In this document: one piece after another, positions 7,879 through 17,410 of the stretch
Numbering within the stretch: the first letter of the stretch is position 1
How the letters are laid out: every line of letters begins with the position of its first letter
The notes under the pieces: model-generated
What the model was told of the DNA's origin: nothing
The model's database searches: none
Seen by the model: only the letters and a program-made list of their open reading frames with translations
Program-made: the position numbers and the translations under genes
Source of the DNA: Thermanaerothrix solaris
Lineage (GTDB): Bacteria; Chloroflexota; Anaerolineae; Anaerolineales; Anaerolineaceae
Direction of reading: 5' to 3'
Assembly: GCF_032334255.1 (NCBI RefSeq)
Contig: NZ_JAUHMF010000002.1
Span: forward strand, 248,001 to 312,000
Length of the DNA: 64,000 nucleotides

Positions 7879-9372
7879 TTATTTTGACATTTTTGGAAAA
7901 ATTGGCTTTAGGGCTGGATAGAGTTGGTGGTAGATCTCATAGGCCTGACGATAAATTTCTCTCTCTTCCGCAATTGGTTGGATCCGGTCAGTTATCTTTA
8001 TCACATCCGTGCAAGCAGCACGAACATCCGACCAATGGCCACAACCTACGGCTGCGAGTAGTGCGGCGCCATAGGCAGCTCCCTCGGTCGTATTGACCGT
8101 TACCAGTTCAATCTCTAGAACATTGGCCAAAATTTGGCGCCATAGAACACTCTTTGCCCCACCTCCAGAGACTCTCACTTGATTGATCTCACCCAAACCA
8201 GAGTTTTGAATCAGGGTTAGATTATCTTTCAAACCGAAAGCAACGCCTTCAAGCAATGCGCGTGTCATGTGACCTCGACCATGACGCACGGTTAATCCGA
8301 TCCAGGCGCCTCGTGCCAAGGGATCAGGGTATGGAGTACGCTCACCTGTTAAATAGGGCATGAACTGCAATCCTTCACTCCCAGCAGGTATGTTTGTGGC
8401 TTCAGTGAGGAGATCATCAAAGCTCATGTGAGGAGCGAGATGATCTCGGTACCATTGTAAACTACCGGCCGCCGAAAGCATTACTCCCATGAGATGCCAC
8501 ATTCCCGGTACTGCATGACAAAAGGCATGGAGACGCCCCTCGGGTTCAATTAAAGCCGCAGGTGTGGAGGCAAAGACCACACCACTTGTTCCGACAGTGA
8601 GCGCAATGATTCCCGGTTCTACGGCTCCAACCCCCACGGCTTGCGCTGCTTGATCGCCGCCACCGGCCACCACCGGCGTACCGGCTCTCAACCCCGTGAT
8701 TTCAGATGCTTCTTGGGTGATCTCGCCGGTAATTTCAGGACCTTCATAAGTGTTGGGAAACCAGTCAGGGGGAAGATCCAGTAATTCCAGAATTTCTCTC
8801 GACCAATCGCGTTTTGGTAAGTCGAAAAGAACCGTGCCAGAGCCATCTGCTTTATCCATGGCATAGTCTCCGGTCAATCGGTAGCGAATGTAATCTTTGG
8901 GCAAGAGTACGTGCCTTGCATTGCTATATATGTGGGGTTCGTTTTCTCGTACCCATAGGATCTTGGGAGCTGTGAAGCCGGTAAGCGCCACATTTCCGGT
9001 TATCTTGATGAAGCGCTCTTTACCCACACGCTGGTGAATCTCATCGCACTGGGGTTGGGTGCGTTGATCATTCCACAGGATTGCCGGTCTTAACACTTGT
9101 CCTTTTTCGCTCAGAAGAACTAACCCGTGCATTTGGCCGGTGAGTCCTATGGCGTCAACCTCTTGGCCAGCAATGTCGTTCTCCCGAAGTACCTGTCGAA
9201 TGCTTGTTGAAACAGCATGCCACCATTCGCTGGGGTCTTGTTCTGACCAAAGCGGATGTGGGGATTGCAATGTATGCGGAGACGAAGCTGTGCCAACCAC
9301 GGCTCCTTGATCATCCATGATGAGGGCTTTGCTGCTTGTCGTAGAAATATCCAGCCCTAAATAGTATCCCAT
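7879..9372 (-). CDS. xylB: Xylulokinase
   Basis: A 497-aa FGGY-family kinase that phosphorylates D-xylulose to D-xylulose 5-phosphate. The N-terminal phosphate-binding loop 'YLGLDISTTSSKALI' and 'GLTGQMHGLVLL' (sugar-binding, with the conserved Gln-Met-His) are typical of XylB, as is the late 'VSGGGAKSVLWRQILANVL'. The strong ribosome-binding site GAGGAGG precedes the ATG. It is the last gene of the xylan/xylose operon, directly downstream of GH3 and xylA, which fixes the substrate. The 283 bp between it and lipA are AT-rich, contain no convincing gene, and show no clear intrinsic terminator. Confidence 0.95.
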   Translation of the reverse strand: MGYYLGLDISTTSSKALIMDDQGAVVGTASSPHTLQSPHPLWSEQDPSEWWHAVSTSIRQVLRENDIAGQEVDAIGLTGQMHGLVLLSEKGQVLRPAILWNDQRTQPQCDEIHQRVGKERFIKITGNVALTGFTAPKILWVRENEPHIYSNARHVLLPKDYIRYRLTGDYAMDKADGSGTVLFDLPKRDWSREILELLDLPPDWFPNTYEGPEITGEITQEASEITGLRAGTPVVAGGGDQAAQAVGVGAVEPGIIALTVGTSGVVFASTPAALIEPEGRLHAFCHAVPGMWHLMGVMLSAAGSLQWYRDHLAPHMSFDDLLTEATNIPAGSEGLQFMPYLTGERTPYPDPLARGAWIGLTVRHGRGHMTRALLEGVAFGLKDNLTLIQNSGLGEINQVRVSGGGAKSVLWRQILANVLEIELVTVNTTEGAAYGAALLAAVGCGHWSDVRAACTDVIKITDRIQPIAEEREIYRQAYEIYHQLYPALKPIFPKMSK

Positions 9373-9397
9373 GACCCTTCCTCCTCAGAGCAGATCC

Positions 9398-11698
9398 TCA
9401 CTTTACTTCGACCGGGCAAAAATATTCACGTCGCTCAATCTTCCACGCTTCGTTTCCAATAATTTCAAATTCACCGCGTAGGCGAATATCTTCTGATGAA
9501 CTGCCCACCATAACCTCAATGCGGCCAGGTTCCAGGACCAAACACAGGTCAGAGTTATAAAACGCCAGTTGGTTAACTGGCAGGTGGAATATAACGTGTT
9601 TACGCTCACCTGCTTCAAGGTTAATGCGTGCGTAACCTTTGAGTTCCTTTATTGGTCGTGGCAGGCTAGCGTACTCATCGCGAATGTAAAGTTGCACCAC
9701 TTCATCACCCGGTTTTGAACCGCGATTGATCACATCCAGACTGATCTCAACGACCTGATTTGGAAGTACTTGGGTGGGCTGGATGTTAAGATTCTCATAG
9801 GTGAATGTGGTATAACTCAATCCATGGCCAAACGGAAAAAGCGGTTTAACCGTTTCATCCACATAATCCGTATGCCAATGAGAAGTTAGGGCAGAGGGCT
9901 TGCGATTATAAAACAAAGGTATTTGACCAGCCGAGCGCGGGAAAGTAATGGGTAACTTGCCACCCGGGTTATAGTCACCCAACAGCGCTTCGGCAATTGC
10001 CATTCCTCCTTCCTCGCCGGGCAACCAGGCCTGAAGGATGGCATTTGCCCGCTCGGCCAGTTCTGAAATGACATAGGGGCGCCCGGTGACTAAAACAACT
10101 ACAACGGGTTTGCCAGTATCTAAAATGGCTCGGGCCAACTCATTCTGCACCCCCGGTAAAGAGAGCCAGGCGTTATCTCGTGTTTCCCCGGTTGTACAAT
10201 TTGGTAAAAATCCGGACCGGTCTCCAAGAACCAAGACCACCGCATCTGCTTGCCGGGCAGCGCAAATTGCCTCTTCAAATCCGCTTGTATCTCGGCTCAG
10301 GTTATCACAGCCTTGCGCATAAATGATGCGAGTATCTGGTGACACCAAAGATTGCAACCCTTCTAGTATGGTATGAATCTTGGGATGGCCGATTTCATCT
10401 GTGGCTTCTAACGTGCCCTGTCGGGCCTCGATCAATTCTCGTTGAGCCCGATAAGAATAGTCGCCGAGAAGATTTCGTCCGCTATGGGCATTGGGCCCTA
10501 TCACAGCCAGGGTATGTAGAGAACGATTTAGAGGTAATAATCCGTCATTCTTCAGAAGCACTAAACTGCTTCGCGCAAGACGGCGGGCTAAATTTTGATT
10601 TTCCGGGTTAAGGAAGACCTCTTCCGCTTTATCTTCATCAACGTAGGGGTTATCAAAAAGACCTAAATCAAATTTGGCCTGCAAATGACGGCGAACTGCC
10701 TGATCAATGGTCTCTTGATCAATCTCGCCAAGTTCTAGTGCCGTGCGCAAGGGATCACCATAGCAGACGGTAGTTGGGAGCTCAACATCAATGCCGGCTT
10801 TAATAGCCAAAACTGCCGCCCGGCGTAGGTCGGATGCTGCTTTGTGGTAGGTGTGGATCATCTGAATGGCTTCATAATCGGAGACCACCAGTCCCTTGAA
10901 GCCAAGTTCTTTACGTAGCAGGTCGGTGAGTAATCGCCTGGATGTCGCGATAACCTCTCCGTCTAATTCGGGGTAGGCGTTCATGATAGAGCCCAATTGC
11001 GCTTCCTCTATAGCCGCCTGAAAGGGAATGAGGAAAGAATCGTGTAACTCGTACCACCCCATATGAACGGGAGCGCAATTTAACCCTCCTTGGGACATGC
11101 TGTGACCGATAAAATGTTTCCCCGTAGCCAGCACCCCCTCACGAGGGGACTCACCCTGAAGACCCCGAATGTAGGCTACGCCGAAATGGGCTACCAGTGT
11201 TGGATCTTCACCGAAAGTTTCTTCTACTCGCCCCCAACGCGGATCACGAGCTAAGTCAAGCATGGGTGCCAAGCCCTGACGGGCACCAATGGCAAGTAAT
11301 TGATGACGAATAACTCGAGCCATCTCCTCAACTAGAGAAGGCTGAAAAGTGCTGGCCAACCCGATAGATTGTGGGAACATTGTTCCGCCATAGACCATGG
11401 CACCACAACAAGTTTCTTCATGCATAATAGCCGGGATGCCAAGACGTGTTTGTTCAACCAAGAAACGTTGTAAACGATTAATGGCCTGAGCAATTTCACG
11501 AGGCGAGAGCGTCGAGGCACCACCTGGGCGAGTGATTTGTCCAATTCCATGTTGTAGGCGCCGACTCACCTTAACCATATCAAGGTGATCGCCGCTCATC
11601 AGTTCATACATCCAGCATGAAGTGAGTTGTGCCAGTTTCTCGTCCAACGTCATTTGTGCAAGAAGATCATCTATGCGTTGTTGTGCAGAGGCAATCAT
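9398..11698 (-). CDS. GH3 beta-xylosidase / beta-glucosidase
   Basis: A 766-aa glycoside hydrolase family 3 enzyme with the full architecture: N-terminal TIM barrel (about 1-330, with 'LARDPRWGRVEETFGEDP' and 'KHFIGHS'), C-terminal alpha/beta sandwich (about 385-600) and fibronectin-III-like domain (about 650-735). The nucleophile Asp lies in 'GLVVSDYEAIQ' near residue 275. There is no signal peptide, so it should act in the cytoplasm, releasing xylose from imported xylo-oligosaccharides. Beta-xylosidase is preferred over glucosidase only because of its position between xylA and xylB. TAGGAG precedes the ATG; the gap to xylA is 8 bp. Confidence 0.93.
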   Translation of the reverse strand: MIASAQQRIDDLLAQMTLDEKLAQLTSCWMYELMSGDHLDMVKVSRRLQHGIGQITRPGGASTLSPREIAQAINRLQRFLVEQTRLGIPAIMHEETCCGAMVYGGTMFPQSIGLASTFQPSLVEEMARVIRHQLLAIGARQGLAPMLDLARDPRWGRVEETFGEDPTLVAHFGVAYIRGLQGESPREGVLATGKHFIGHSMSQGGLNCAPVHMGWYELHDSFLIPFQAAIEEAQLGSIMNAYPELDGEVIATSRRLLTDLLRKELGFKGLVVSDYEAIQMIHTYHKAASDLRRAAVLAIKAGIDVELPTTVCYGDPLRTALELGEIDQETIDQAVRRHLQAKFDLGLFDNPYVDEDKAEEVFLNPENQNLARRLARSSLVLLKNDGLLPLNRSLHTLAVIGPNAHSGRNLLGDYSYRAQRELIEARQGTLEATDEIGHPKIHTILEGLQSLVSPDTRIIYAQGCDNLSRDTSGFEEAICAARQADAVVLVLGDRSGFLPNCTTGETRDNAWLSLPGVQNELARAILDTGKPVVVVLVTGRPYVISELAERANAILQAWLPGEEGGMAIAEALLGDYNPGGKLPITFPRSAGQIPLFYNRKPSALTSHWHTDYVDETVKPLFPFGHGLSYTTFTYENLNIQPTQVLPNQVVEISLDVINRGSKPGDEVVQLYIRDEYASLPRPIKELKGYARINLEAGERKHVIFHLPVNQLAFYNSDLCLVLEPGRIEVMVGSSSEDIRLRGEFEIIGNEAWKIERREYFCPVEVK

Positions 11699-11706
11699 AT
11701 AAACTC

Positions 11707-12873
11707 CTAGCGGACGCCTAGTAGAATTTCCATAGTTAGTTGATCGAGACGCTCATACTTTAATCCGCGTTTACCCAGAGCTTGGCGATCAAAAGCAAAA
11801 CTGCTAAGGAAGGCCGCATTTTGAGGTGTGTATTTCTTCAGATAGGGCGTTAATGTCTCATCTTCAGCGTTTATCTCAGCAAGCAGGGCCTGGATTTCGG
11901 GGTCCGAATTCCACAGTTCGGCCTTTTCTTTGAGGATGAGATATGTACGCATGCATCCTCGGGCAAAATCTTTGACGCCTTCGTAATCTTCGGTACGATA
12001 GGCATGGGCATCAAAATGGCGGGGGCCGGAATATCCCACGTCTTCAAGGAATTTCACCAGGAAAAAGGCTGCTTTTAGATCTCTTGAGCCAAAACGGTAA
12101 TCCTGATCGTAGCGGCCAGGGTATTGATCATTCAAATCAATGTGGAAGAGTTTTCCGGCTTCCCATGCCTGGGCTACTCCATGAAGAAAGTTAAGCCCGG
12201 CCATGTGCTCATGAGCAACTTCGGGATTGACCCCAACCATTTCAGGATGGTCCAAGGTGTTGATAAAAGCCAACATGTGTCCTGTGGTGGGAAAATAGAT
12301 ATCGCCTCGTGGCTCATTTGGTTTGGCTTCAAGAGCAAATTTGATCGTGTATTTCTTATCCAGAACATACTCACAAAGAAAATTGAGAGCATCCCGCATC
12401 CGTTGGATGGCAAGAGATGGGTTTTTTGTTGCATCCGATTCGGTGCCCTCACGACCACCCCAAAAGACATATATCTTTGCCCCGAATTCCACCCCCAGAT
12501 CAATAGCACGCATCGTTTTCTGAAGCGCATAAGCCCGCACCTTTGGATCGTTGCTGGTGAAAGCACCATCCTTAAAAGCGGGATCACTAAATAGATTTGT
12601 GGTGGCCATTGGTACTTTGAGGCCTGTCGCTTCAAGGGCTTTACGAAACTCCTTTTTGATTGTTTCTGCCTCAGCAGGGGTTGCATCAATGGGAATGAGA
12701 TCATTGTCATGGAAATTTACGCCGTAGGCACCGACTTCGGCAAGCAAATAGACGAGTTCTACGGGAGATAGCGGGTTACGCACCGGATGTCCAAACGGAT
12801 CACGCCCCACATTGCCCACTGTCCAGAGACCAAAGGTGAAAAGGTGTTCGGGTTTGGGAGTATAGTCGCTCAT
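11707..12873 (-). CDS. xylA: Xylose isomerase (class I)
   Basis: A 388-aa isomerase converting D-xylose to D-xylulose. The length and N-terminus ('FTFGLWTVGNVGRDPFG') match the shorter class I enzymes of the Streptomyces/Thermus type rather than the ~440-aa class II. Metal-binding and catalytic residues are visible: His in 'GVNFHDNDL', Glu and Lys in 'FALEAKPNEPRGD', Glu/His in 'VGVNPEVAHEHMAG', Asp residues in 'FHIDLNDQ' and 'HFDAHAY'. The ribosome-binding site AAGGAGG is excellent. It belongs to the xylan operon and passes xylulose to xylB. Confidence 0.97.
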   Translation of the reverse strand: MSDYTPKPEHLFTFGLWTVGNVGRDPFGHPVRNPLSPVELVYLLAEVGAYGVNFHDNDLIPIDATPAEAETIKKEFRKALEATGLKVPMATTNLFSDPAFKDGAFTSNDPKVRAYALQKTMRAIDLGVEFGAKIYVFWGGREGTESDATKNPSLAIQRMRDALNFLCEYVLDKKYTIKFALEAKPNEPRGDIYFPTTGHMLAFINTLDHPEMVGVNPEVAHEHMAGLNFLHGVAQAWEAGKLFHIDLNDQYPGRYDQDYRFGSRDLKAAFFLVKFLEDVGYSGPRHFDAHAYRTEDYEGVKDFARGCMRTYLILKEKAELWNSDPEIQALLAEINAEDETLTPYLKKYTPQNAAFLSSFAFDRQALGKRGLKYERLDQLTMEILLGVR

Positions 12874-12890
12874 AGTATCCTCCTTGGTTT

Positions 12891-14138
12891 TTACAGATGA
12901 ATGACCAGTGAATCGAGATTCTTACGTAAGGAAAAAGGAACTTTATGGTTCCCAATTACCAATTCATACTCACCCGGAAAGCCAATGAGGACAAGTTGCC
13001 CTTTGGCATCTGTGGTCATTTGGGTGGGTGATAACCACCACTCCCCTTTTATCAACTTGAGCAAGGCCTCATAGGCAGGCTTCGGAGACATATCGCGGCG
13101 CAACAGCCCGGCGGGCGCATTGAGCCAACCTCCATCCGAGAAATCCCACCAAGTTATACTCTGGACATTAGGGTTGGAAACCAGCGTCTTATAGTGCAAT
13201 ACAACCTCTAACGCTTGACGTTCTTCTCCTTCCGATGTAGTCGACCATTTGTTGACTTGATAATCGTTCAAATCAACAATCTCCGGTGGCATGAGGTGAC
13301 CGGAAACAAGGGTGATCTCAGTAAAGTGGATTGGTAATCCGAAGCGAGAGAAACGGTCCAGAATTTGCAAGGTTTTCTTTACCCCCCAGTAACCCTGATG
13401 CATATGGGATTGAATACCTATCGCATCAATGGATATCCCTGCTGCCAAACATTCTTCAATCAATATTTCATAAGCGGATGAGATATCAAAATCATTGATG
13501 AGTAGAATGGCTTTAGGATTGGCCTCGCGCGCAGCGTCGAAAGTGGCGCGGATAAGGCTGATCCGCCCTAGCGCTTTGCAAATTCGCGTGATGCCGTTAT
13601 CATAGCGGTTATAGATGGGCATAATAACCGGCTCGTTGATGACATCCCAGACATCAATCAAGCCGGCAAAGTTGGTGATCTCGCGCTGGATGCGCCTTAA
13701 AAGGGTTTGCAAAATCTCCCGATTATCCAACTCCAGCAACCAATTGGGAGATAACGTGTGCCAGCATAAGGGGTGTCCCTTAACCGTACAACCGTGCTCT
13801 TTATACCATTGAACCAGATTTAGTAGACGTTGGGTCTGATGTGCGTACTGATTGCGTTGGGGTTCAATCTGAGCCCAATAGAATGGGAGTGTAACTTGAT
13901 TGAAAATTTGCAAAAAATACTCGTTGCGCAATTCGGCCAGTTCTTTCTCTCGACCCTCAAGTTCACCGTTTACCCACGCTAAGGCAATATCACCCCAGTT
14001 GGCTCCAAACAACAATTCATGGCGCTTTTGCTGTACTAAAACGTTCTGATGCGCCACAAGTGCACCATCATGTACAAGGGTGAGCGTTACCGTAACAACT
14101 CTGTTGCTTTGAATCGCCGCGTCTAATTCTTCATGCAC
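12891..14138 (-). CDS. GH10 endo-1,4-beta-xylanase, cytoplasmic
   Basis: A 415-aa GH10 enzyme. Family motifs: 'KGHPLCWH', the acid/base Glu in 'IDVWDVINEP', and the nucleophile Glu in 'IHFTEITL'. No signal peptide is present, so it likely cuts imported xylo-oligosaccharides inside the cell. The frame extends 15 codons upstream to an ATG at 14183, which would overlap the GH8 gene by 23 bp. The GTG at 14138 is preferred because AAAGGAAA lies about 6 nt upstream and the overlap disappears. An N-terminal beta-rich segment (about 25-40) and a C-terminal ~50-aa beta domain flank the barrel. It lies between GH8 and xylA in the operon. Confidence 0.92.
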   Translation of the reverse strand: MHEELDAAIQSNRVVTVTLTLVHDGALVAHQNVLVQQKRHELLFGANWGDIALAWVNGELEGREKELAELRNEYFLQIFNQVTLPFYWAQIEPQRNQYAHQTQRLLNLVQWYKEHGCTVKGHPLCWHTLSPNWLLELDNREILQTLLRRIQREITNFAGLIDVWDVINEPVIMPIYNRYDNGITRICKALGRISLIRATFDAAREANPKAILLINDFDISSAYEILIEECLAAGISIDAIGIQSHMHQGYWGVKKTLQILDRFSRFGLPIHFTEITLVSGHLMPPEIVDLNDYQVNKWSTTSEGEERQALEVVLHYKTLVSNPNVQSITWWDFSDGGWLNAPAGLLRRDMSPKPAYEALLKLIKGEWWLSPTQMTTDAKGQLVLIGFPGEYELVIGNHKVPFSLRKNLDSLVIHL

Positions 14139-14160
14139 GGTGTATTTCCTTTCAAACGTC

Positions 14161-15486
14161 TTAATAAATGCGAAAACTGCCACTCACATGCAACAAAGCC
14201 AGTAGATAGAGCATACCATCGTAATAGCGCCATTTCCCTGTTGGAATGTCGGCATTCCATAGCGCTTCAATAAACGGTTCTCCTTTTTGAGGATTGGCAA
14301 TCATGCCTGCCACTGCGGCCATCGCCACCAACCCTGTAGAATGCTCAGATGAGAGGGGGATGCCATCCAGAGTATATTGGTTGGGAAAGGTGTGAATTCC
14401 GTGTGAGGTTAGAAAATCCAACACTCGATTGGATTGCTCTATTTGCCACGGATCTACTCCAAACCAGGCATAATCTACGGCGACGTTAGCAAGAGTTCGC
14501 CACGCATCAAACCGAAAGTTCTCATGTTCGGGATCACTCACCGGTGACCCATCAAAGTTTGCATAATCGGGCATTAATCCTGTCTGAGGATGTGCTGCTT
14601 TATGAAAGAAACTACGGCTGGTCTGAGCTGCCTTATGCCAAAAATCGTTGTCTTGTGCTGCCCACCGTGCCCATAACTCGTAATAGAAAGGCAAATGGTA
14701 GGAGGGGTTGGTGAAAGTGGCATAACGACCGCTCGGTACAAAAACAACCTGTTTTGATTCGGCATCGAACATGCTTGTAGCGATACCGTTATCTTCTTTA
14801 CTCTTGTGGAGCATGGTGTTGAGAATTTGCTGTGCTTCCTCGCGGTAATTGAAAATCCCCTCACCATTTCCCCAACGATTAGCAGCGAATAGCAATGCCA
14901 TTACAAACCATTCTTCGCCATCTGATGCGGGATTAGAAGCCAATTTTTGCCCTTCGGGGGTGCAATGCCAAGCAAAGTAACCACGGAATGGGCCCTCAGA
15001 TTGATACATATACGTTTTGGTCCATTTCCAGAGACGATCGAACTCTTCTTTATGGTTCAGTTGAACTGCGATCATCATTCCGTAGGACATTCCTTCCGTG
15101 CGCACATCCCCGTTGCCCACATCTAAGATGTAGACCATATCAGTGCCCACGGGATAGTAAATGCGCTCCGTCGAGTCATCGCCGTAAAACAACTGTTGCC
15201 AGGCTTTATTGATTTTGTATGCGACTTCTTCCTCTGACTTACCAAGATACTCTTGAAAGTAATCGCGATAAGCCTTGGTTTGGTAATAAGGAAAGGATGT
15301 GTGAGTTGGGGATGATGTGATCAAGTCACCTCTCGGGGGAGATAGAAGGGCTGAACAACCTGAAGATGCGAACAGCAACAAGAGGGAAAGCACCCCAAGA
15401 AAGTGATCTCTGGTGATAGATCGAAACCCAAATACAAAGGACTTGCTAACCTGAAACTTTAAGATTCGCTTAATGAGGTACATCAT
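14161..15486 (-). CDS. GH8 lipoprotein, probable reducing-end xylose-releasing exo-oligoxylanase
   Basis: A 441-aa glycoside hydrolase family 8 protein. The segment 'DVRTEGMSYGMMIAVQL' contains the catalytic Glu, and 'GYFAWHCTPEG' with 'ASDGEEWFVMALLFAA' match the Rex (EC 3.2.1.156) branch of GH8 rather than cellulases. The N-terminus has about 28 residues, then a hydrophobic stretch ending LLLFASSGC, a plausible lipobox with Cys near residue 44, so the enzyme should be exported and membrane-anchored outside the cell. It starts 1 bp after the stop of the upstream permease gene. Endoxylanase or chitosanase activity cannot be excluded from sequence alone. Confidence 0.85.
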   Translation of the reverse strand: MMYLIKRILKFQVSKSFVFGFRSITRDHFLGVLSLLLLFASSGCSALLSPPRGDLITSSPTHTSFPYYQTKAYRDYFQEYLGKSEEEVAYKINKAWQQLFYGDDSTERIYYPVGTDMVYILDVGNGDVRTEGMSYGMMIAVQLNHKEEFDRLWKWTKTYMYQSEGPFRGYFAWHCTPEGQKLASNPASDGEEWFVMALLFAANRWGNGEGIFNYREEAQQILNTMLHKSKEDNGIATSMFDAESKQVVFVPSGRYATFTNPSYHLPFYYELWARWAAQDNDFWHKAAQTSRSFFHKAAHPQTGLMPDYANFDGSPVSDPEHENFRFDAWRTLANVAVDYAWFGVDPWQIEQSNRVLDFLTSHGIHTFPNQYTLDGIPLSSEHSTGLVAMAAVAGMIANPQKGEPFIEALWNADIPTGKWRYYDGMLYLLALLHVSGSFRIY

Positions 15487-15487
15487 T

Positions 15488-16351
15488 TCATCCTTTGAGA
15501 GCGCCAGCAGTTAAACCAGTCACAATTTGGCGTTCGGCAAAGATATAGAAAACAACGGCAGGAATTGCCGACAGGGCTACAAAAGCGGCCACAAGCGATA
15601 AATCGGTACCGTATTGTCCTTGAAATTGCATGGTGCCCAAAGGCAGAGTCCACAAGGTGTCTTTGTCTACTAGCACCAATGGCACCAGCAGATCATTCCA
15701 ACTGGCAACCAGCGTTAATGCCGCTACTGCTGAAAGCGCAGGGCGGGCCAACGGAAGCAAAATGTATAGAAGAAAAGTAAAGGGGTTACATCCATCAATG
15801 TAAGCCGCATCTTGGAGTTCAAAGGGGATCGAGGAGAAAAAATTGCGCAGGATCATGATGTTCCCCGAAAGTTGAAAAGCGGTTTGCACCAAAATAATTC
15901 CGGTTAAGGTATTGGTCAGTCCAATTTGGCGAATTACAAGAAACACAGGAAGGATGGCAACGGTGATAGGAAACATTAAGCCCAAGGTGAAATAATTGAA
16001 GAACCAGTCTTTCCCTCTGAAATTCAAACGGGCGAAAGCGAATGCGGCTAAACTACAGATGAGAAGCACCCCTATCGTTACTGAAAGCGACACATAGAGG
16101 CTGTTCAAGAGCATGATCCAAAAAATGCGCGTTCCCAATATTTTGATGTAGTTTTCCCAATAAGGTGGAATGGGAGGGATATAGGGCCGAGAATACATCT
16201 CGCCGCGCGTCTTAAGGCTGCCAAACACTAAAATAACGATAGGGGTAAGGATGGCAATTACTAGTATGGAAAGAATGAGATATTGCACCAGAAGGGAAAT
16301 TTTTCGATTAAACGAGGCTCTCTGGAAGAAGGGAACAGTAGAGGTGTTCAT
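15488..16351 (-). CDS. CUT1-type sugar ABC permease (MalG-like)
   Basis: A 287-aa six-span inner permease of the carbohydrate uptake family 1. The cytoplasmic EAA loop near residue 185 reads 'ELQDAAYIDGCNPFTFLLYILLPLARPAL', the contact site for the ATPase. It pairs with the permease encoded 36 bp upstream and the binding protein at 17411 to import xylo-oligosaccharides (substrate inferred from the operon). No ATP-binding protein is encoded in the locus, so a shared MsiK/UgpC-like ATPase elsewhere must energise it. Confidence 0.93.
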   Translation of the reverse strand: MNTSTVPFFQRASFNRKISLLVQYLILSILVIAILTPIVILVFGSLKTRGEMYSRPYIPPIPPYWENYIKILGTRIFWIMLLNSLYVSLSVTIGVLLICSLAAFAFARLNFRGKDWFFNYFTLGLMFPITVAILPVFLVIRQIGLTNTLTGIILVQTAFQLSGNIMILRNFFSSIPFELQDAAYIDGCNPFTFLLYILLPLARPALSAVAALTLVASWNDLLVPLVLVDKDTLWTLPLGTMQFQGQYGTDLSLVAAFVALSAIPAVVFYIFAERQIVTGLTAGALKG

Positions 16352-16387
16352 CGAAATGGTCTCCTCAGCTATATTTGGGGCTGGGAA

Positions 16388-17323
16388 TCAACTCAGGTAA
16401 TCCTGTTGTTTGACGAGCCTCAGATAGGCCAATGAGAATACCAAAGAAATGAGTAGCATTACTATGGCAACCGCAGAGCCATATCCCAACCAGAAACGCA
16501 CGAACCCATATCGGTACATATACGTTGCCATGACCTCACTTGCATTGACGGGGCCCCCTTTGGTCATTACCCATATAATGCCAAACTGTTGTAGTGCGCC
16601 CAACACAGAGAGATAGATTGATGTGCGTATTGTTCCCCACAGGAGGGGCAGAATAACAAACATGATCATTTGACGACCGTTTGCTCCATCTATGAGGGCG
16701 GCCTCTTCTATTTCCTTGGGAATGTTTTGTAAGCCGGCCATGTAAAGGAGCATGTGAAAGCCGAAATACTTCCAAGTCAGGACAGCGAAAATACAGCCCA
16801 AGACCTGGTTGGGATCGCCCAACCATCCTTGAGGTTTTATCCCCACTAATACCAACAAGGCATTGAACAACCCGCGATCGGGATCAGGGTTAAAGAGCCC
16901 CATCCACATAATCGCCGTGATTACTTCGGAAAACACGAACGGCATAAAAAAGATGGTGCGAAAAAGGCGGCGTCCGGGTAATTCTCGACCTACCATTAGG
17001 GCTACGGCCAGAGCCAGAGGTAACTGAATAACAAGCGATAGACCGACGAGGATAAGACCGTTTGAAACAGCCTTGATAAAGGCTTTGTCGGTCAAAATAC
17101 GTTGATAGTTTTGGAAGCCAACATAATCAACCGCTGGTCCAAACCCTTTCCAGTTGAACAGGCTGTAGTAAAAGGATTGCCCAACGGGATACACGACAAG
17201 GATTGTAAAGAACACAAACGCAGGCAAAAGAAAAAGCAGCGCAGTGAACGTTATCCGGGAGCGGCGATAGGAAGAAAAAGGTGTGCGCAATATCCGGTAA
17301 CGAGTGCTGATGGGAATCTGCAT
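16388..17323 (-). CDS. CUT1-type sugar ABC permease (MalF/UgpA-like)
   Basis: A 311-aa six-span permease. The first span is 'FTALLFLLPAFVFFTILVVYPVG' and the EAA loop near residue 210 reads 'EIEEAALIDGANGRQMIMFVILPLL'. It forms a heterodimer with the permease at 15488. It is separated from the binding-protein gene by 87 bp that contain a strong hairpin (17358-17399), the usual arrangement that lets the binding protein be made in excess of the permeases. Confidence 0.93.
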   Translation of the reverse strand: MQIPISTRYRILRTPFSSYRRSRITFTALLFLLPAFVFFTILVVYPVGQSFYYSLFNWKGFGPAVDYVGFQNYQRILTDKAFIKAVSNGLILVGLSLVIQLPLALAVALMVGRELPGRRLFRTIFFMPFVFSEVITAIMWMGLFNPDPDRGLFNALLVLVGIKPQGWLGDPNQVLGCIFAVLTWKYFGFHMLLYMAGLQNIPKEIEEAALIDGANGRQMIMFVILPLLWGTIRTSIYLSVLGALQQFGIIWVMTKGGPVNASEVMATYMYRYGFVRFWLGYGSAVAIVMLLISLVFSLAYLRLVKQQDYLS

Positions 17324-17357
17324 CAGATTTCTCCCTAAAGGTAACTCAATAAGCGGG

Positions 17358-17399
17358 AGGTGGGAAGTAGGGGTTCACAAAGACCCCATCTTCCCACCT
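17358..17399 (-). promoter_or_regulatory. Intercistronic hairpin between binding-protein and permease genes
   Basis: AGGTGGGAAG (17358-17367) pairs perfectly with CTTCCCACCT (17390-17399). After a 2x2 internal loop, GGGGT (17370-17374) pairs with ACCCC (17383-17387), closing a small loop. There is no T-run on the minus strand, so it is more likely a partial attenuator or mRNA 3'-end stabiliser than a full terminator. Confidence 0.7.
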
Positions 17400-17410
17400 A
17401 GCTAACTTGG

